Assembly: GCF_021155765.1 (NCBI RefSeq)
Contig: NC_060106.1
Location: forward strand, 689,501-753,500
Direction of reading: 5' to 3'
Source: Diprion similis
Lineage: Eukaryota; Arthropoda; Insecta; Hymenoptera; Diprionidae
DNA length: 64,000 nucleotides
Part shown: piece by piece, positions 1 through 10,697 of the stretch
Position numbering within the stretch: the stretch's first letter is position 1
Layout of the letters: every line of letters begins with the position of its first letter
Program-made: the position numbers and the translations under genes
The notes under the pieces: model-generated
Database searches by the model: none
The model's input: the letters and a program-made list of their open reading frames with translations, nothing else
What the model was told of the DNA's origin: nothing

Positions 1-451
1 ATAAGCCATTTAAAATCTAAGTAAGTTTCAAAAAAAAAACCTGAAAATTGCGAAAAATAGCAAAAAATTGAAGGTTAGAAGCTGGTGCCTGTAACCAGGG
101 CACTTCCACGTGGTGACGGTGGGCAACAGAACTATCTGGCAGAGTCCCTGGGTTAACGGCGTGTGTGCCGTCATGGCACGCACAAGCAATATGTGTTTTA
201 CGATACAGGAACTCGGAATCAGGGGCCAGCAACTCTATAGGGGAGGACCGGCGTGTGATTCAGTGATTTGAGCCACCTAAAGAGGCGCTGGTGGTGCTGC
301 GTCAGCGCGTCATTTCAGCCGCCATGACTGGTCATGACAGTGACGCGCAGCCATTTCGATTTTTGCAAGCATTGCGTACGGTAGTGTTCGGAGTGGCTTG
401 TGAAAAGTAGAAAGTTTGAGATTTGCCGAGGTAAAGCAACGATTTGTGTCT
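1..451. other. Non-coding flank upstream of the P-type transposase
   Basis: No gene is recognised here. A 71-residue minus-strand reading frame (232-17) has no recognisable motif. A stretch at about 262-310 (TGATTTGAGCCACC followed by GGTGGTGCTGCGTC) is echoed at 4084-4116 upstream of the next decayed gene, in the same orientation. It may be a shared leader or a transposon end. I could not find terminal inverted repeats for the neighbouring P-type element. Confidence 0.4.
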
Positions 452-3205
452 ACGATGCCTCCTGTAAGAAAAACCACTGCGTTGTGGAAATGTGTGGTGC
501 TTACATGTGAGACAGATGTTCGTAAAGAAAAAGCCCACCGGATCCCGGAAAATGTCAACGAAGCTAACCTCTGGGTGAAAAGTTCAGGAAATCCTGAACT
601 GAGTAATCTAGGGATTGCGGAGTTGAACAAATATCGAGTGTGTCACCGGCATTTTTGCAGAACTGACTACCTGGCGCAAACTCAGAAGCCTACTCTAAAA
701 AAGGCGTCTTCACCGAAATTGCGGCTGCCGATAAGTGTTGTCGAGAATGCCAGTGATTCTTCGATAAACGAGTTTCCGAGAAACTCTGAGGATCGTCGAT
801 TAATTGTTCTCGAAACAGAGCTTGCTGAGCAGTCAATCACCCCTTCATCATACCAAGGCGATGAACCTGTGACGAAGTCCAAGGAAGGCGAACCTATATC
901 CATCTCACGGAAACGGAAACGTCCTCTAGGGTCTCATTTATCGGGTGTTCCAAAAAGAGAAAGGTACCTTATCAAGAAAGCTCGAGATTTGAGATCTGCG
1001 GTCAATATTTACAAGAAACGAGCTTCAACATACAGAGACCCGCTACAGCAAGCTATGAAACTCTGCAAGGACAGATCTCTTGAAGCATTCGCAGCAAAAT
1101 TAACTAAAAAACAGTTTATATTTTTCAGAATGCAGCTGAAAAACTCACCGCGAGGACGGCGCTTTACACTGGAGGAAAAACTTCTATCACTTTCTTGGAT
1201 GAAAGCATCTGGTAGAGGGTATCGTTTGCTTCAGTCCCAATTTCAATTACCATCCGTTCGCACGTTAACATCATTATTGAATAGATATTCCTTAGACGCT
1301 GGAATTAGTGAGAAAGTAATTAGAGCTTTGAAAAATAAAGTAGATTCATTGAAAGATCCTCAAAACAAATTCGTCACACTTATGTGGGATGAGGTCAAAT
1401 TGGACGCAAATTCACAATATGATAGAAAACTCGATAAAATAGTAAGTTTTGAAGATTGGGGTAATTGCTGACCAAGCTCTAGTATTTATGGTCTGTGGTA
1501 TAAAAAATAATTGGAAAATGCCCCTTAGTTTCACATTTTGTGGATCACAAACAACTACAGATCTACTGATCAATTTAATAAAATCACATGTTCAAGTACT
1601 CAAGGAAGTTGGCTTGACGCTTGTTAATACAGTTTGTGATCAAGGGAGTTCTAATGTTGCTGCTATTAATCAATTGGAAGAACAATATCGTAGAGTTAAA
1701 GTGAAAAAAGGTTCAGCAAACGATTCCACTCAAATCATGCTTTCTAGGATGAAGATCATTCCCATCTTCGATCCCCCTCATCTTTTAAAATGTTTAAGAA
1801 ACAATCTTCTGAATAAACATCTGGAGGTTGAGCCTTCAGAGCAAGTCGTCGGAGAACGTCATTTTGCAAAGTGGAGTCATTTGGAGCTGCTACACGACTT
1901 GGACCTGTATGCAGAAACCGACAACCAGCATCTGTGGAGAATGACAAAGAGCCACGTTGATCGACGATCCATAAAAAAGATGAAAGTCAAATACGCAGCT
2001 CAAGTCTTCAGTCGGACTTGCGCAACTTTTCTAGCCATGGCAGCAAGATGTGAATGTATGACATCAGCAGGAAATAGGATGCCAAAGGAAGCGCTTTATA
2101 CCAGCAAGTTATTAGTTTTCTTCAATGATTTATTTGATTCGGTTAATGGATCTTCCAACGTAGGAGAAAGGATCACCGATTTACGGAGCGCAATGACACT
2201 GACCCCGGAACAAAGACTGTTTTGGGCGGATGCCCGGAAGAAATTGCAAAAGATACGCTTCGTCAACATGGACAGCCTTAGGCCAGTCAGAACAATTCCG
2301 TGCTTAGCGAATTGGAACAGGACATTAGATGGCTTTCAACGAATCTGGAAGCGACTCCTCGTTGAAGACAATTTTTCCTCTTTTTGCCCTCGGAATATGA
2401 ATCAAGACTCGACTCGTTGGAAAATTACTTCGGTTCTATTCGTAGTCATGGTTGGCGTAATGTAAGTCCCTCGTGCAAGCAATTCACCGCAGCATATCAA
2501 TCACTGGTCGTCAATAGCATCTCGATTCCTCATTTACAAGGAGAGAATTGAGAAGACGACTAAGGTATTATGTTCGGAGATTTGTGTTGCATGGTGGAGG
2601 ATCAGAACGTTAATCAAGAACCTGACGTTGGCTCAACGGATGATTTGCCTTTACCTCTTGAAAATTCTCCTCAATCATCTAGCTTACCTTTTATTTTTTA
2701 TAACACAATGACTAGCCATGCTGCTAGTAAGGTTGCTCAAATTTTGTTACGACATGTTAATAACTGTGAACAATGTAAAGAGTGTATCTTGGCAGGAAAT
2801 TCTCTTTCTCTACTATTTTCAGACAGCCAGTTACATTACGTTAATTCAGTTTTCTTAGCATCAGTCAACCATTGTAATCAATTGTTAAAATCTTTGCTTC
2901 CTAGTCATTGCTTTAGAAGAAAACTGCTGGCAACATTACCCTCAAAACTGTATGAAAACGAGTTTGCAATTTGGTCTACGTGTCCAAAGCATGCATCTGC
3001 GATGAAATCAAAATTTTTAGAAGTGCTGATTTTATTGCAGGTGCATGCATTCTGTTCTAATGTCAATATAATTCTCACCGGGAAATATGATAGAGCACTT
3101 TATAATGAAAATTTTGTAACAGGCAAGCCAGGTCATATAGATTTAAACACTCTAGGCATAGAAACAGTTTGTGAATCCTGTCAATATTCAAGTATAGGCG
3201 TATAA
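452..3205 (+). pseudogene. P-element-type (THAP9-like) transposase, frameshifted
   Basis: This gene would encode a THAP-domain DNA transposase of the P superfamily, which cuts and pastes its own element in the nucleus. The protein opens with a THAP zinc finger: CVVLTC gives C-x4-C, then a Trp, then CHRH gives C-x2-H, within about 80 residues. A charged linker follows, then the P-type RNase H-like core with MWDE and VCDQGSSN, which supply acidic residues, and the FDPPHLLK segment of the GTP-binding insertion. The C-terminal part continues at 2570-3205. The gene is broken. One frame shift lies near 1450-1472, between FEDWG and ADQAL. A second lies in the T-rich run near 2373-2388. In-frame stops occur just before 2570. 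I chose Met 452 because the THAP finger starts a few residues later; an in-frame upstream start exists at 416. No terminal repeats were identified, so the element borders are unknown. Confidence 0.88.
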
Positions 3206-3226
3206 AACAATTCAGGTGTGATTAGG

Positions 3227-3620
3227 TAATTTACTTACCATTTAGTGTGGAGTAAAATGAAGTATTTAAATTTGAAAATATCTAAGTCGAGGCGTAAAAT
3301 ATAAGTTTCTGTGATAAGTACCTATTTACTTACTATTTAGCACGTAGTAAAATGAAGTATTTAAATTTGGAAATATCTAAATTTTATTGTGAATATCGGA
3401 AATATTCAAGTCGAGGCGTAGAATATAAGTTTCTGTGATAAGTACCTATTTACCTACTAGTTAGCGCGTAGTAAAATGAAATATACAAATTTGGAAATAT
3501 CTAAATGTTATTGTTAATATCTCTGGAAATATTTGAGTCCGAACGTAGAAGATAAGTCACTGTGATAAAGTATTCACCTACTATTTAGTATTTTGTAAAT
3601 GAAATATTTAGATTTGACAA
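3227..3620. repeat. Tandem repeat, about 96-124 bp units, 3.4 copies
   Basis: Successive units begin at 3227, 3323, 3447 and 3571. Each starts with a version of TATTTACTTACTATTTAG, continues with GTAAAATGAAGTATTTAAAT and ends with ATAAGTNNCTGTGATAA. The first unit lacks an internal piece of about 28 bp. The array lies directly after the P-type transposase stop, so it may be part of that element's 3' end. Confidence 0.85.
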
Positions 3621-4117
3621 TCCTGAGAGTAATATTGTATATATGTACATATATTTTGACGACACTAGCTCATGATAGAATGCACTAGCTGATATTTTAA
3701 TATCGTCACCTAAATGTTATTGTGAATATTTAACAGCCAGGTTTTTTTGCCTTCTGCTTTTTTCCTGGGCATGATTTAATAGATTATCGTTGAAATTAGA
3801 TGGGTTTTAGCCTTCGGTATTTTTTCCAATACTTTAATTTTTGAAAATCTCAGTTATTGTTCTTTTTTAATGTACATTTTCTTCGATAAATAACCAATCA
3901 ATTTTGATATAGTATTTTATAACTATTTTTGAATAAATTATAATAATGAAACACAAATCAAGTTGTCTTTCATTTCAGCAAATATTCCCTTTCCCGACGC
4001 AGAGTTTGAATTAATGAATTAATCCAGCCGAATGAAAAGCTGAACCGTCAATTCCATTTAAACGACCCGCCATATAAGACTTAGTGTTTTGAGCCAAGTG
4101 CAGGTGGTGCGTCGGAG
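3621..4117. other. AT-rich non-coding stretch
   Basis: No gene is seen. The sequence is AT-rich with runs of T. Its end (4084-4116) resembles 262-310 in the same orientation. Confidence 0.4.
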
Positions 4118-5480
4118 GTGATTAACAGTTCAATGTATTGGAGTTGCCGTACCCTGCTCGGAATCCCAGTATCGGCGTCTGGTCAGAGTGAGAAAGCAGG
4201 CTCGCAGGCGTCGTCATCCAGTGACTGCAGCTCTTCATTAGTGGGTGACTTGGCTTCTGAAGGGTATAATATTACAAGAAGTGTCTCTTACATATGTAAC
4301 AAAAGTTCTGATTGTTTTTATTACATATGAGGAGAGTTTGAAGTGACAAAGTACCGTACACCTTTTTCAAACAAATTGAAAAAGGTTTATGAAGATTGCT
4401 TTGGTATTCAAATTACCAACTGGAATGCAACCTGGGTACCACATACCGTTTGTGGTCGGTGTCACACGATGTTAATTCGTTGGGAGCAGACGAGAAATCA
4501 AGAGAGCTTAAAATTTTCGAAGCCCATGATATGGTCTGCACCAACAAATCAAAAGAACTGCTACTTTTGTATGACTGACGTTGCAGGTTTTATTTCGACA
4601 ACTAAACATAAGATTCAATATCCAAACGTTCCATCAATTGTAAAACCTCAAAAAAATTTGGTTGTCGAAGAAACTGCTACTCTTGAGCCGATGGATGAGG
4701 ACGAAGAGGGGATGCAAGTTGACGACGTCTATGAAGAAAACAGTTCTGAGGACGAAGAATACTTGCCCGATGTTGTTGGTGAAAATAAAAACCCTGAAAC
4801 CTTCGACCAACTAGAATTAAATGACCGTATGCGAGATATAGGGCTATCCGAAGAAGGATCTGAACATATCGCGGCTGTATTAAAGAAGAAAAATTTATTA
4901 GCTAAAGGAACATCAGCTTATTTTTATCGCGATAGGGAGAAAGAGTTCCAAAAATTTTTCAACAACGACAGCGAAAATTCATTGGTTCACTGTTCAGATG
5001 TGAAAGGTTTGGTTGATAAATTGAAACCGAACACATACAAAGACGATGAATGGAGGCTTTTTATTGATTCGTCAAAAAGAAGTCTCAACGCTGTTCGTCT
5101 TCATAACAGAAACACGTGTGCACCGATTCCAATAGCCCACTAGACCAAACTTAAAGAAACTTATGAAAATTTACAGATTGTATTAAATAATATGAAGTAT
5201 TCGGAGCATCAATGGAAAGTTCGTGGTGATTGGAAAATTTGCGACACTTCTGTTAGGTCATCAATCAGGGTTTACAAAATATCCCTGCTTTTCATGTTTG
5301 TGGGTTAGTCGAGATCGGAAAAATCACTATTAGTCCAGTCGGAATGTACATGAGTTCTATTCAACAACCGTGCCAAATCGCCATTTTTTTTGTAGGCAGT
5401 TTGGACCTCAAAGAATATATTATGAAATTTGAGGTGTCGAGAAATGACGGCTGTTGGCCGGAAAAATTATTTGAAAAAAA
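4118..5480 (+). pseudogene. Decayed zinc-finger repeat-family protein of unknown function
   Basis: I recognise this as the type of long, high-copy 'uncharacterized protein' found repeatedly in insect genomes, without a known function. Two in-frame blocks, 4118-4330 and 4343-5143, are separated by one TGA at 4328-4330. That codon sits where the pattern suggests a zinc-binding Cys (CNKSSDCFYYI, then GEFEV). Further Cys pairs follow (VCGRC, CYFC), then an acidic stretch (EPMDEDEEG, SSEDEEY). After the stop at 5141-5143 the same frame keeps resembling coding sequence (WKVRGDWK), then breaks up into frame changes by about 5300-5480. The copy is therefore 3'-truncated and decayed. It may be the second gene of an unrecognised transposon. 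Confidence 0.5.
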
Positions 5481-6351
5481 AATCACTATTTTGATGTTAT
5501 TATCTTTGGAATGAGATTTATCGAAAAAAGTTTCCTACAAAAAATGTGCGCCGTAATGAAATCTACAAAATAAGTTCTGTTGCAAAAATCATGTATAATT
5601 ATTGGTTTGGCGGTAAATCACTGTTGAACAAAAAATTTTTCAAAAAATTTATTATTGTATTTACGTGGTTTATTTATTAAGTACTGTTCTGAAACTCATC
5701 CATCCCCTAAAAGAAACTGTCCCGAAGAGATATCGATAAGTATTATCCAGCCGGGTTATGTAGTTTAGCAATAATGACCAATTTTCGTAAATCCGGCGTG
5801 TCGATATAGCACTTGTTCCACAAGGCCGAGAAGGTGCAAAAAAATCAGGGTGATTCTTTTCAGCATGTACATTCAGGATTTAACTGAAAAGAATAGGTTT
5901 TTAAAAAAAAACCATGTTTTTCGAGGATATAAAATTTTAGCTTATAAACAAATACAAGTTACGCCTTAAATATTAAAGTTATTCAAAATGTTCTTCAAGA
6001 TTCTCATAGGTCTTAGCGAGACGCGTAATCTAAAAAAAAAAGTCTCAATATCTTCATTACAAGCCGAGATACAATCATTTTTACGTTTGTTTAATTTATT
6101 ACTGTTTGAATCAACATTTTCGCGAAATTCAAGTTCGGGGGCATTCGTAATAGTGTTAGGCATAATATTTGACATTATAGAAACCGTTTTGAGCAATAAT
6201 CTTATGGCAGATCATGACTGCATTCGGTCACTCGCGCGCGGAATATACGGATGGCAGCGTCGGTGCCGCCGTGTGGCGTGGTGGGGGCCTGCGTCTCGCC
6301 CCGCGGCGCGGCTCCTCTCGCCTGGCTTAGTTAACCATCTCCATATCTCCC
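5481..6351. other. Non-coding stretch with a possible BESS-like remnant
   Basis: No convincing gene is present. A 76-residue minus-strand frame (6196-5966) ends with DIETFFFRLRVSLRPM and neighbouring Ile/Leu residues, loosely like the BESS motif of MADF-BESS proteins. This is weak and could be chance. The last 120 bp (about 6230-6330) are strikingly GC-rich compared with the surroundings. Confidence 0.3.
6317..6346 (+). repeat. Direct repeat flanking the ISL2EU-type element, left copy
   Basis: The segment contains GGCTTAGTTAACCATCTCC. A similar segment with the same orientation lies at 10668-10697 (GGCTTAGTTAACAATTTCC). Both copies are outside the candidate terminal inverted repeats. Confidence 0.55.
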
Positions 6352-6361
6352 TTATTGGGAA
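6352..6361 (+). repeat. Candidate left terminal inverted repeat of the ISL2EU-type element
   Basis: TTATTGGGAA is matched by its reverse complement at 10568-10577. It lies 140 bp upstream of the nuclease start codon. The match is short and unverified. Confidence 0.3.
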
Positions 6362-6501
6362 CCAACACGGAGGCGTGGCCTATTCAATATGGCGGCCTCA
6401 TCCAAGTCAGCCGGTCCATGCTAACACGTGAAATCATAGGGAGTCGCTTCTATTTATTTGTTTATCGGTTCGAATTTATCAAAATCCATTCAATTCTCGC
6501 A

Positions 6502-8614
6502 ATGAGATTGACCACTGGCGATGTGTGTGCTTGGGCTGAGACAGCTCCAACGCACAGAAATTTCATCGAAGGTGAAAAATTGCTGAATGCAGGCCACATA
6601 ATCCGGTGTGACAGATGCGAGGATGCTCGTGACTGTGAAAATAATATTATCAAAGTCCGAGCATTCTGTTTTCAAACATCCAATTTAAAAAGCAGTCCTC
6701 ACGAGATAAACGCAACTTTAAATAAAGCAGGAGTGATCGGCAACATAACCTGCACGTGCAAAGCTGGACTCGGTCAAAAGTGCAAACATAGTTTGGCTGT
6801 GTTGTTGTTTCTTACCAGGTAAATATGGTTTCAATAATCAATCAATGTGTTCTTAATTAACCAAAGTTATTATATCTGATTAGAAACGATATCGATAAAC
6901 TGGACGTTCTCTCATGTACGGACAAAAAATGCGTGTGGAGCGAGCCTCAAAAAAAATCACTGGAAAAATATAAGCCGGTGCCGTTAGAAGAGCACGAATG
7001 TTTCCGACTCAAATCCATCGACGTAGTTAACGTTGCGGACGAAGAGCTGATACGAGCGATGATTCTACAAGGAATTCCAGGATCAGCATTTGCACAACAC
7101 ACGTAAAACTTTCTGCCTTTCATTTCACACAGCCAACTCCAATACTCAATCCAGTTTGATACGATGGATAATATATTACATAAACCTAAGAGAAATGAAA
7201 ATAGAAAATAGCGTTCCTCTATTCTCTCTTTTCTAATGAACGATGTGTACCAACTTGATGGTGTTGGTATTTTGTCAAAATTCTAGTAAAAAGTGAATTT
7301 TCATAGCATAAAGTTATAGTATAAAATAAATATAGCTCACCATGTGTATCTAGTTTATAATAAACTTTCAACAAAACCTACAATGAAGATTTCAACATAA
7401 GAAACCCTTTTGCGTCCTGCGTTGAGAGTCTGCGAAGAATCTCTTCGCAGACCTGCTACGCGCAGGAGTGGAAAAGGTTCTGAAAAGGATCTTTGGGTCT
7501 TAATGTCCAATGCAGTTTGTTTATATTTAGTCCTAGACTACCATAGTTTGTTATAATAAATAATAAAATTAGAAATAAATAAATAAATAAAAACTTTTTT
7601 TTTTAACCATTGAGCATGCTTTTGAGAATCTGAACTTTTACACCATAACTTTCTTCACGAGAATCCATTTAATTACTAAAAATTTTCTTTTTAACCTTGG
7701 AGGTGTGCAGTTATTGTTTCTCTGGTCTATATTTTTCAAAGGGTGATGATGTATCTTTGGGGAACTTGATTTGGATTTCACACAGGTTTGGACGGCACGC
7801 TCCTATTCTTCCAAAAAGTATTGTCCCTGTATCTGATCCCCAGAGGGAGAAAATTAGAACGATTTTTCTGAACCAAACATCAGAATGTATGCAACATTTA
7901 GCGGATTGCGTTCATCGCCCGCTCAGAGAATGTTGTCAAAATATTCTGAATGGATTGGAGAGAGATGTTGTGGACATCTGTACAGAGAGCATGACATCGT
8001 TTTCGGTTTGGTTGAAGGAGCGCCAAATGAGAGTCACGGGATCAAGGTGTTATGAGCTGTACACCTACAGTAAAAACAAAAATCCTGATTGGCACAAAAA
8101 ATCCGAAAATTATTTCAACCCTCAAGATTTCACTAACAAGTTTGTAAAACACGGCGCAGACAGTGAAAGTCTTGCACGCAAAGAATATGAGAAGCGAACA
8201 TCGGAGCAAGTTTTTCAATTCGGATTAATTGTGTCACAGCAAAATCGATGGCTAGGGTATTCTCCCGATGGAGTTATATTTAAAGATGGCAAACCAAATA
8301 AGCTTATCGAAATTAAATGCCCTTATGCTGGAAAAACGCAAACAATTTCCGACGTGATACCAAACTTGAACTGGTTGAAAATAACAAACGCTAGTATAAC
8401 TTTGAAAAAGAAGCATACGTACTACGGTCAAGTCCAAGCAGGCATGGCGATTTTAAACTTGCAACAAGCTGATTTGGTCATTTTTGCACCTTTCGACAAC
8501 AGCATGATTGTTTTGCATGTTTCTTTCGATGAGAATTTTGCTAAAGAAATGCTTTTTGCAATCAAACACGTTTATTTTAACATGATGGTACATAATCTTT
8601 GTCTTAAGGTTTAA
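6502..8614 (+). CDS. SWIM zinc finger / YqaJ-type exonuclease, 3 exons
   Basis: Spliced gene with exons 6502-6818, 6884-7102 and 7711-8614, about 479 residues. Donors are AG|GTAAAT and AC|GTAAAA; acceptors are GATTAG and GTGCAG. Both junctions keep the frame, and no stop interrupts the joined reading. The N-terminal part has a SWIM motif (CTCKAGLGQKCKH, C-x-C-x7-C-x-H, about residues 82-94), a nucleic-acid or protein binding finger. The C-terminal part is a PD-(D/E)xK nuclease of the YqaJ/lambda-exonuclease family: YSPDG near residue 361 gives the Asp, LIEIKCPY near 377 gives E-x-K, and GQVQAGM near 415 gives the family's Gln motif. In phages this fold resects DNA ends for recombination; in ISL2EU elements a role in processing transposition intermediates is assumed. 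Met 6502 is the first in-frame Met after a GC-rich leader, although the frame is open upstream to 6355. Confidence 0.85.
7404..7480. repeat. Imperfect hairpin inside intron 2 of the nuclease gene
   Basis: GTCTGCGAAG at 7428-7437 and CTTCGCAGAC at 7443-7452 form a perfect 10-bp stem with a 5-base loop. The stem continues outward imperfectly (CCTGCG with CGCAGG, CCTTTT with AAAAGG) for about 75 bp in total. It may be a nested miniature element or an RNA structure in the intron. Confidence 0.6.
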
Positions 8615-8760
8615 TTTACAACGTTTCTTTTATTCACTTGCATTTTGAGTGTACGCATAGAAAAGAGAGAAATATAAAGCTTTATATTTATGTAATATAA
8701 AAATAAACATACGTATATTTATTATTTTATTCCCATTCAAAGTTACGTAGAAAAAGATGG

Positions 8761-10386
8761 TCACAACGATGGAAACTTGTTGTTTTTTAGAATTGGAGAA
8801 CCAATATTTACTGTTCCGCAAATTATTGTGAATATTTGTTCGATCTTCGATGCAAGTTTGGATGGAAGTTTATCCCCTAGAATTTTGAATGTTTTGAGTC
8901 TTTGATTGGAACGCTCGATGTGTACTCTAGCTTTGGCAATTTTTGCAGTTAAACATGCGTCGACGCTTGAGAATTGTTTTTGTTTTTTCAAAAAAGGAGG
9001 CCGAATAAGTTTTATGTCATTTTTTTTGCAAATATCATCGATCAGGAACCCTTTGTCAACCATAACAGCATCATTTGCCTGTAACTTTTCCAACAAGTTG
9101 CTCTCTACGAATATCGCTTTGTCCGACGATCTTCCTCCGTATGGTTTGCTTATGAATGAAATCATACCAGCCGGAGTGACTCCGGTCATGAATTTTACTG
9201 TGTAGGTTCCTTTGTAAAATGAATATGTCAGGATTTGACAGCAAAGATTTTTTGGTTTTTGCAAAAATATCTCTGTATAATCTAGAACAACACGAACATC
9301 TTCGAAACCTTCGAAACACGTCGGAATATTTCGTGAGATTTCAGCCTTTGAGGGGAAAGGAATGGCTACTCGAAGGACTCTACTTAAAACGTCTAACATT
9401 CGGAGGAATATTCTTTTGCAGCTTTGTGCACTGTACATTCGACTGAAAATTGCGAGAAGCGCATATGATGCGTTTTGTTTTAGTTTAATATACGTCATCA
9501 ATATTTGTTCTTGGACCGTTGATTTTGAATCCGCAATGTTTGGGTTCATTGTATGCACAATATCTACAATTCGCTCGAGTATCGTGAAATTTTCAATACC
9601 AGTGAGAGTACTGAGTTGCCGATCACTCTTAATAAGACTGCGTAGTGTTGGAACAAGGTCTCCGCTCTGTACTTGAATTCCAATTTCAGCAGTAGAGGAA
9701 AGTGGTGGAATATCAAGTAGTGATTGTGTTTCGACACATTTTTCATTGGCATCCACTTCCATCGGAGAGTCTTTACCGGCAGGGGTTTCAACTTTTTTAA
9801 CTGTCTCTTTCGCAATCAACTGTCGCTTCTGTTCTCTTTCTAATATTCTTTTCGTTCGATTCTTATTTTCCGCAGTTTCTGTTACTTTGTCGGTTGATCT
9901 CTTCGGCAAGTTACATGACGGAACTGCACTAATTTTTAAATTTTTTCTTTTCGATTGAACATCTGCAACAGAGAATTGTGTTAAAATTATTTATATAAAG
10001 ATCACTTTGCAAAAGTTAACAATAAATCCTTTCTTTAATTTTTTTTCTATAGTATAATCTACATCAACTCCAAAAATAATTTGGTACTTCTTACCTGGCA
10101 GAAAATAATCCTCTTTTTTAAAGTGCAAGGAACAGATGCGCATGGTCGGAGTAATCGGTTTACCGATTTTTATTGCTTGTTCCCAGGCCTTGAATTTGTC
10201 GATTTTTTCCGATATTCCTTGTTTATTGGTAATTTTAACAAAAGTTTGTCCACGTGTCGGAAATGTGTGGAATCTCACGGTTGGATCTCTGCTACGTTTA
10301 CTTGAGCAGCCGTATACGACACAAAATGATTTGTCTTTAGAGATTCTTGGCGAAAACCTCATACCTTCGCCCGGAATGTCGCCCAT
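8761..10386 (-). CDS. THAP-domain DDE transposase (ISL2EU/Harbinger-like), 2 exons
   Basis: Spliced minus-strand gene: exon 1 10386-10095, intron 10094-9963 (GTAAGA...TTGCAG, 132 bp), exon 2 9962-8761, about 497 residues with no internal stop. Exon 1 encodes a THAP zinc finger (CVVYGC, a conserved Trp in KAWEQA, CSLHF), which normally recognises the transposon ends. Exon 2 has a charged nuclear-localisation-like linker, a helical region, and a DDE_Tnp_4-type catalytic core: VVLDYTE (first Asp, about residue 325), VMVDKGF (second Asp, about 400) and VHIERSNQR (Glu, about 447). All three catalytic acids are present. It ends 146 bp from the convergent nuclease gene, so the 3' ends of the two transcripts may overlap. 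An exon-2-only reading would lack the THAP finger; the splice sites make the fused form more likely. Confidence 0.87.
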
Positions 10387-10567
10387 ACTGTCACGATCCT
10401 TATTTGTTGATTTCTTTTCTTAATTATTGAGTCACTGCTTTAATAAATCTCTTTGATACTAACAAAACGCACGTATATCACGGCGCAAACACTGGTAAAC
10501 ACCGGGCAGCGACTTGACAGCAGCAGTTACATTTTTCGCCGCTAGATGTCATGTTCGAGTTTGTCAT

Positions 10568-10577
10568 TTCCCAATAA
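10568..10577 (-). repeat. Candidate right terminal inverted repeat of the ISL2EU-type element
   Basis: TTCCCAATAA is the reverse complement of 6352-6361. It lies 182 bp upstream of the transposase start codon. It is short and should be confirmed with other copies. Confidence 0.3.
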
Positions 10578-10667
10578 ATTGTTGTGAACAAATTTTTTTT
10601 TTTTTTTGATTCAACGTAGTTTTTTCTCACGAATTCGAAAATGCTCATGAAAATTGATATTCTCAAA

Positions 10668-10697
10668 GCCTCGCGCGGCTTAGTTAACAATTTCCAT
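10668..10697 (+). repeat. Direct repeat flanking the ISL2EU-type element, right copy
   Basis: Right partner of 6317-6346, with about 24 of 30 positions alike by eye and in the same orientation. The segment between this copy and the transposase start is AT-rich and otherwise featureless. Confidence 0.55.

Larger units (their letters stand above)
6352..10577. mobile_element. ISL2EU-type (PHIS group) DNA transposon, well preserved
   Basis: Two intron-containing genes converge tail to tail with 146 bp between their stop codons: a SWIM/YqaJ nuclease on + (6502-8614) and a THAP-DDE transposase on - (10386-8761). Family knowledge: this gene pair defines ISL2EU elements, relatives of PIF-Harbinger that make 2-bp target duplications. 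Both genes read open across canonical GT-AG introns, which suggests a young or selected copy. The borders are tentative. TTATTGGGAA at 6352-6361 is repeated in inverted orientation at 10568-10577, about 150-190 bp outside the two start codons. Such a short repeat could be chance, and a palindromic TA next to it would not prove a target duplication. Confidence 0.72.

Noticed and set aside
17-232. 71-residue minus-strand reading frame
   Set aside because: No recognisable motif, no promoter or splice context; too short to call a gene.
268-4116. Shared GATTTGAGCC/GTTTTGAGCC plus GGTGGTGC segments as terminal repeats of the P-type element
   Set aside because: They are in direct, not inverted, orientation and only partly similar; P elements need inverted ends and an 8-bp duplication, which I could not find.
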